Positions 58,901-64,000 of a DNA stretch of 64,000 nucleotides are shown one piece after another. The notes under the pieces were generated by a model. That model searched no databases and was not told the DNA's origin. It was given only the letters and a program-made list of their open reading frames with translations. A program made the position numbers and the translations under genes. Each line of letters opens with the position of its first letter. Within the stretch, counting starts at the first letter, position 1. The DNA comes from Dendrophyllia cribrosa. Its lineage: Eukaryota > Cnidaria > Anthozoa > Scleractinia > Dendrophylliidae. Location: NCBI GenBank assembly GCA_024195265.1, contig JAJLRJ010000004.1, positions 39,005,030-39,069,029 on the forward strand, in the 5' to 3' direction.

Positions 58901-61900
58901 AATTATGTCATCCATGTGAGCCTGCTCAATACAGACTGTAGGCACCAGAATTTTAAGTCTAGCATGCAATTCTTAATAGTTTTTTCCATCATTAGTTTCT
59001 TTGTTGTTAGCCTTTTGTTTTACATGTTACTTTTATTTTGCATATTGTATATGTACCACTTGCACGTAATTTTTTCCTGTGTGTTAGTTTATGGTCGGTC
59101 CGAAAGTCATGTTCTAGTCTGTTTCAGTTAAGTTTAAGTCAAGTTCTCCGATCGCTGCTGTATTCTTACAGTAGTTATCGTCACATTCGTCTTGTAAGTT
59201 CCCTCATTTATATTGCTTTGTTATTCCTGTACTTTTCTCGTCGGTATCTGTTAGTTATTTTATGTTCATTCCTGTCTTGTAATTTTGTTATTTCAGTTAC
59301 CATGTCCATCTTTGATTTCACAATTAAATTAGTTTGGTACTTGGCAAGATGGATCCAAGTTATTTGCATCTGCGACTATACAGACATCCCGTTTATACAG
59401 ACAGTCTCTGTGGTCCCTTCGGTATCCATATTACAATGTAACTGGGTTTGACTGTAATTATGTTTGCTAACCATTTGCCCAAAGACAAGGGGACAGCTGA
59501 GGCATAGTTTAAAACACATGTTATGGTTACAACACTTAATAACAGTAAATGAAATTATGAATAAAACAAGTTCAAGTGTTCTTCTTACCCCAAGCCAGAG
59601 CATAACCTTTTCTGTGGGTGGTACATCGGCAGTGCAATAGACCTGGTCAGACAACAAAAACCTACTCTGAAGTGGCTTGGAGCTTTCCTAAGAAAGGAAA
59701 AACAAATGATTGGTTCATCTGATTGCATGAAAATAAAAATAAAAAATAGTTGATAGTATTATAAGCTAACTTTAGATATCACAAAACCCCATGTTACTAC
59801 AATGTATATGTTAATTTTACAAGAGTTCTGAGGACAATACCTTTCTTGAAGTTAATAATTTGACCATCTCTAAACTAGAATTTAAATCTGGAACTTGAGT
59901 TTGTAACCTACAAGTAAGGAATATAAATTCTTAGTAGTGTTACTAAAAAATCCTACAAACAAGGCCTGAGATATATTTTTTTCCAAAGTTAATAATGGCT
60001 AGTCCATTGCAAGGTTGCCCCACAGCATTATGTCACCGGTACCTATTTATACACCTGGGTCGAGAGAGGTAGTGTGAAGTAAAGTCTCTCATTTAAGGAA
60101 ACAACACATTGGCAATGTACCCATTTATACACCTGGGTGGAGAGCAACAATGTGGAGTAAAGTTTGTTGTCTAAGGACACAACACACTGGCAATGTACCG
60201 ATTTATACACCTGGGTGGAGAGAGACAATGTGGAGTAAAGTTTCTTATCTAAGGAAACAACACACTGGCAATGTACCCATTTATACACCTGGGTGAAGAG
60301 AGACAATGTGGAGTAAAGTTTCTTATCTAAGGAAACAACACACTGGCAATGTACCCATTTATACACCTGGGTGGAGAGAGACAATGTGGAGTAAAGTTTC
60401 TTATCTAAGAAAACAACACACTGGCAATGTACCCATTTATACACCTGGGTGGAGAGAGACAATGTGGAGTAAAGTTTCTTGTCTAAAAAAACAACATGAC
60501 AGCCGAGACTAAGCCTCGAACCACCAACCTTCAGGTTGAAAGGTCAATGCGCTAACCACTATGCCACCACACTTCCATGGTGAAGGGTGTGAGTTTGGGT
60601 ACTTGAAGTTAAAAGTGTAGGGATTTAAGAGGTCTAGCCACCTTCTCCTTACTTTGCAAAGAAAACAAGGAAGCTTCAAAAAGGTTGGACTATTTTTTTT
60701 TCCATATTTCAAGATAAAAATGTTTCGCTTCAGTACAACTTCTTTTTAACTTGTGAATATAAAAGGCATTGAGTGAGGGTAGCAGTGGGACAAAACTTCA
60801 CTCAATCACTCAATCGGCTAACAGTGAGCCCATGATATGTAAAGGTCACCTGACTTACCCACGGGGACGGCATTGGAGGGAGGGGAAGGTGGGGGAGTTG
60901 GACACAGAGGTGGGGGTCAGTAAAGCAAAACGTCAAGGAGAGCGTCTAACATTTCACATGCACGAGTTGGCTCATAGGAGCCTTTGATTCGACCTGGGCC
61001 TCCACTTTAAGTCCTGTTTACACATGCGATTTTTGATGCAATTTTTGTCGGCTCTCCAATGCAACTTTTGTCACACATGTAAACTAGCAGCAATTTCCTG
61101 TGTGATTCGGGTGCGACATTTGCTTTAGTTTGCTGTGATTTCCCAAAAATCGCACAAAGTTGCATCGGGTTTCAAACATGTCCGAAACCTTTGCAACTTC
61201 GCGCGACAAATTATGCCCAAATCGCCGCCCGTTTACACATGTGATTTGAAGATGCAACTTGTACTTAACATAATTGCATCGTCAAGTGCAACAAAAATTG
61301 CACAAAAAAATTACCTGTGTAAACGGGCCTTTACATGGTTGTCAAAAGAAGCCCTCTGCCGGCAAAAAACACCACCTAAATTTTTTGTCATACCAGCCAG
61401 CTACTTTACTTGATAGTTGTTAAAAATGTCTTGTTACTTTTCAAAATGAAACGTTCACTTCAAATTTTTCTGACAATCCTGACCTTATAAACAAATAAAC
61501 AAGGGTAACAAAGCCGATTAGAAATACATGTTTTATTGAGCCTGTCTCATATAAGGCTCTAGGATTTTAGGTTACTTAATTTACCTTTTCTTTCTTGCAA
61601 GCAAATTCAGTTCCATAAATTTATACTTTTGATGCTGCTCATCCAAATCTTTGAGCACCGACTCGGCGGCATCATGTCCACTCTTTGTCATGAAATTGTC
61701 AACATCCTCCTGCAAACCAAGGGAGACAAATTAATTCTGCACAAGTTATGCACTTGAGATCGGCTTCCCTGAATGTGAGAATTTGTGGGGACTTTGAAGA
61801 ATATTATATTTTGCCTGTGTGGTGGAGGAAAATACAGGGCCTTTAATTCAATATACCTCAAGTCCCTTAGAAATATGGGGACTTTTCTTCTAGTAAAGTA

Positions 61901-63456
61901 CAAGGAGATTGGGGGCAAGACAAGCAGTCAAGAAATAAAAACATCCATATCTACATTGGCTGTGCTTTCATATCCATATGAGCATAAATTAATTTCCTAT
62001 GATCTTGATTTAAAAGTTTTGGGAGTTTGTATGTGATGTAGATTAGAACTGTAAAAACAAGAACCATTGTCATAAAGTAGCATGATTCCATGATACCAGA
62101 TCCCGGGGGTACTCCTATTATAAGCTTTATGGGTGTGTGCCGCTGGATGGGGTTGGGTTTTTGACCTTCTAGGTCTGAGATGGGGCCTCAGTTTTGCCCA
62201 CTAAGTCTGAGATGGGGTATACTTTTTCCGTTCAATTTTCGAATTAAGTGTTTTGTCATTTTTTCTGGTACATTTTTCATCTGGAACCGTGCCTGTGGAA
62301 GTTTCACCCAATTCAATGAGCGTGTATGGGTTTGATGCCTTATTCTGTCAATTTGTGTTAACAAACCCCTTTTTTGTATAAAGAGCCTTTTACCAAATTT
62401 AACTGTTTGGTCTAAGATGGGGTAGTGAAAATAGCAATTTTAGGTCTGAGATGGGGTGGGGGTTCTTAGGTCCCAGTGAAACACCCCCACCTAAAACATT
62501 GCGGAGTACCCCCCCTCCCCGGGTACCAGATGTTGACTGTGTCTGTTGATCTTTCTTTTTGTGTGTGTGTGTCTACTGTGCATGACTACGTATAGACACT
62601 TTCCTACAGACGGTGTCAACGGAAGTTTGTTAACCTTTTTCTATTGTTAACCTGAAGTTTGTTAACAACACATGTAGAACTGCCAATACTAAAATGGAAG
62701 CTGTAACAATGATGCAATTCATTCCAGGCAACTGGAACGAGATCGCTGTAACAATGAAAGCTGTATGTAATGATGATGTAGAATATTGTTCCTGTAGAAT
62801 ATTGTTCCTGATATAATAACCCTTTTAGTGTCGTTGTTGCAGTTTACACTATTTCAGAGAAAGGGATGTTTCACTTTATTAAATTTATACACTGTACATG
62901 TCTTAGAATGTCTTTGTATTTATATGTATATACTGTATTTGTTGTATTTATATGAAAGATCAACGAACATCACATATCTGAAATATGCAATTGCACATGA
63001 AGCTAAAATAGGTCACCCTGATTTCATGCGCTCTTACTCTTGCTTTTATAGAAGTACTGCTTGGGTTCTATAAGAAGTGAAGTGACTCTAGTGGCTGGGT
63101 TTGTCTTGGTAGGACTGGAAGGTAACATCCCTTTCCCAATCTGGGGACTTTGGTAGAAAAAATGCTCCACATGAAAAGCAATCCTTGGCTTTCAAATGCC
63201 CCCATGTCGGGGAAGCCGATGACAAGTACATAATTGTGCTATTTTTTAAACAGGACAGAAAAACCGTGAAGGGAATTTCCCATGCTTTAAGGGGAAATAT
63301 TCCGGGATAATGTCACGTAGAAATACACAGAAATTAAGGATGCACAGCTTCAGTGGTCAGACTTACCAGAAATAGTGCCTCGGGTATTCCACGGTGCTTC
63401 TTTTTCTCTATTTTTTCCTCACTTTGTTCTTCAGATTTTTTCTCTTCGGACGCCAT
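55988..63456 (-). CDS. VBP1: Prefoldin subunit 3 (VBP1/PFDN3), six exons, complete
   Basis: An alpha-type subunit of the hexameric prefoldin chaperone that passes nascent actin and tubulin to CCT/TRiC in the cytosol. Exons: 63367-63456 (start 63454-63456), 61585-61709, 59841-59907, 59589-59687, 57748-57886 and 55988-56055 (stop 55988-55990). All introns are GT-AG and phases agree, giving 195 residues (human 197). Family landmarks in order: [17 protein letters not shown], the N-terminal coiled coil [42 protein letters not shown] (beta hairpins), [38 protein letters not shown]. The tail is Lys/Gln-rich. The start codon lies in AAAAAATGGCGTC, which resembles a YY1 element. The introns are rich in mobile elements that leave all splice sites intact. 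Confidence 0.97.
56394..57728 (-). mobile_element. TIR element carrying a RecQ-like helicase fragment, in VBP1 intron 5
   Basis: Inverted termini of about 110 bp: the left begins TAGCCTGCGAGCAAGC, the right ends GCTTGCTCGCAGGCTA, and both contain GGAGTGAGAGCTTGCAACAA and TGTCTCAGAAATTTGAATG. They flank about 1.1 kb with an ORF on the minus strand (57122-57523). TA borders both ends. The element sits in the VBP1 intron on the same strand as the gene's coding direction. Only a helicase piece is present, so it is probably a deleted derivative. Confidence 0.75.
57122..57523 (-). pseudogene. RecQ-like SF2 helicase N-terminal fragment inside the TIR element
   Basis: The 133-residue ORF shows the order expected at the start of a RecQ helicase core: a Q-motif-like [13 protein letters not shown] (about residues 37-49), then Walker A/motif [16 protein letters not shown] (about 64-78), then motif Ia [16 protein letters not shown]. 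There is no DEAH box or later motif before the stop, so ATPase function is unlikely. An ATG lies about 200 bp inside the element's right end. It could be a 5' exon of a larger element gene or a degenerate copy. Confidence 0.6.
57967..59454. mobile_element. pogo-like element (or two nested) in VBP1 intron 4
   Basis: Ends CAGTCAAACCCCCC (left, after TA) and GGGTTTGACTG (right, before TA). Inside are the GGTACCTTTTAGGG repeat (58076, 58194), GTTATTATGGACAG and GTATCCATATTACA motifs typical of CAGTC-ended MITEs, and a 252-bp tandem duplication. No transposase was seen. Confidence 0.55.
58569..59060. repeat. 252-bp tandem duplication
   Basis: Two copies (about 58569-58808 and 58821-59060) keep a constant 252-bp offset and differ at a handful of positions (GCATGTTTAAGG versus GCATCTCAAAGG, for example). 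A 12-bp AATCATAATTTT repeat lies between them. Confidence 0.85.
60025..60585 (-). mobile_element. tRNA-derived SINE with internal 78-bp minisatellite
   Basis: On the minus strand from about 60585, a tRNA-like head has box A (ATAGTGGTTAGCGC, 60549-60562) and box B (GGTTCGAGG, 60513-60521). The body is expanded into six copies of a 78-bp unit, then ends TACCGGTGACATAATGCTG. The same head and a single body unit occur at 21375-21576. It lies in VBP1 intron 2. Confidence 0.75.
60052..60480. repeat. 78-bp minisatellite, six copies
   Basis: CACCTGGGT recurs at 60052, 60130, 60208, 60286, 60364 and 60442, an exact 78-bp spacing. Because 78 is a multiple of three it opens a 26-residue periodic ORF (60043-60462 minus), which I regard as an artefact. 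Confidence 0.95.
61009..61332. mobile_element. MITE GGCCCGTTTACAC-type in VBP1 intron 2
   Basis: Inverted ends AAGTCCTGTTTACACATGCG and TGTGTAAACGGGCCTT. The interior repeats TGCAATTTTTGT/ACAAAAATTGCA and CACATGT(A)AA blocks. Confidence 0.7.
62102..62523. mobile_element. hAT-like MITE with 8-bp target duplication, VBP1 intron 1
   Basis: Termini CCCGGGGGTACTCC and GGAGTACC..CCCCGGG are flanked on both sides by TACCAGAT (62094-62101 and 62524-62531). An exact 8-bp duplication fits the hAT superfamily. The interior has reiterated TAGGTCTGAGATGGGG motifs. Confidence 0.85.
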
Positions 63457-64000
63457 TTTTTGGGCAAGTACTCGTGGGTCCCAGTCCCCCTCAGCCGTTG
63501 TAACACAAGGCACAAGTGATGCGCAAGCACAAGTTCCGTTGTTTATTGCTGACCCAACTAGCGGGCTCTAGAAACGTGAAAATTTGCATGCAGGAAGATC
63601 TTGCTTCGATTGCAAGCTGACGACGGAAGTTTAAAAATAGGATCGTGATAAAGCGATCTATTGTGTTCCGTGTTCCATGCTTGTCTCAGCGATCTAACAG
63701 GAAAGAAACAACTATTCTGAGAGAACGGTGCTAAGACATAGTATTCGGTATATACGTGACTGGGATTAAGTTTACATGTAATACAGCAGTGTTGCATGAG
63801 ATTCAACGACGCAAACAAAACGCTTAACAGACATGCTGACTCGTATATTCATTTGACATCTCACTTTTGAGAGAGTTGTAAACTTAATCGACATCACCGA
63901 CGAGCTCAAGAGTTATCATGGTGGTATAAGCAGATGTTTCCGATATCTTTTATTACATTGGTGGATCTGTTTTAAGAGTGTTTTATATTTGGAAGAGTTT
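63457..64000. promoter_or_regulatory. VBP1 upstream region
   Basis: The segment should contain the VBP1 promoter; no TATA box is evident near the start. An ORF at 63558-63818 (minus) has no recognisable features. Nothing else can be supported. Confidence 0.4.

Noticed and set aside
59038..59451. 137-codon hydrophobic ORF
   Set aside because: AT-rich frame inside the pogo-like element; hydrophobicity comes from T-rich codons and there is no family motif.
60043..60462. 139-codon ORF with a 26-residue repeat
   Set aside because: Produced by the 78-bp minisatellite whose period is a multiple of three; no start context or expression signal.
60052..60480. Regular repeats resembling a CRISPR array
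   Set aside because: The 78-bp units are contiguous without unique spacers, and the genome is animal.
60506..60585. tRNA gene
   Set aside because: Box A and box B are present, but the acceptor stem does not pair and the sequence continues into a SINE body. The same holds at 21500-21576.

Overview
The window is nuclear DNA of an animal, most likely an anthozoan cnidarian and probably a stony coral (inference). Four genes are split by GT-AG introns and their products align with vertebrate housekeeping proteins. The DNA is AT-rich and crowded with short inverted-repeat elements (MITEs), tRNA-derived SINEs and long G/C homopolymers. There are no operons, no prokaryotic systems and no viral genes.

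Layout. 1-3576 (-): the first three coding exons of TRAPPC10, a TRAPP II trafficking subunit that runs off the left edge. 3935-5332 (+): an intronless MANEA-like GH99 endo-alpha-1,2-mannosidase, head-to-head with TRAPPC10 across a 358-bp promoter holding a YY1-type site. 8003-15863 (-): eIF1A in seven coding exons, its introns loaded with MITEs. 15864-44380: about 28.5 kb with no recognisable protein-coding gene. It holds microsatellites, a 62-nt poly-G run, a tRNA-SINE, two minimal hammerhead-like motifs and a direct tandem duplication of about 10.1 kb (21695-31714 and 31715-41847). 44381-50243 (+): a ZC3H12/Regnase-type RNase gene with a KH-like, UBA-like, NYN and CCCH layout; its second intron appears to be of the rare GC-AG class. 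50244-55987: 3'UTR and MITE-rich intergenic DNA. 55988-63456 (-): prefoldin subunit 3 (VBP1/PFDN3), complete in six exons. Its introns carry a terminal-inverted-repeat element with a RecQ-like helicase fragment, a pogo-like element, a SINE with a 78-bp minisatellite, and a MITE with an exact 8-bp target duplication.

The genes are ordinary neighbours rather than a pathway: vesicle tethering and Golgi glycan trimming (TRAPPC10, MANEA), translation initiation (eIF1A), mRNA decay (ZC3H12) and chaperone delivery of actin/tubulin (VBP1). The more unusual material is in the repeats: the helicase-bearing element, the hammerhead-like motifs and the large tandem duplication, whose breakpoint lies inside a MITE terminus. 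All homology calls come from reading translations and splice sites by eye; no database search was run.
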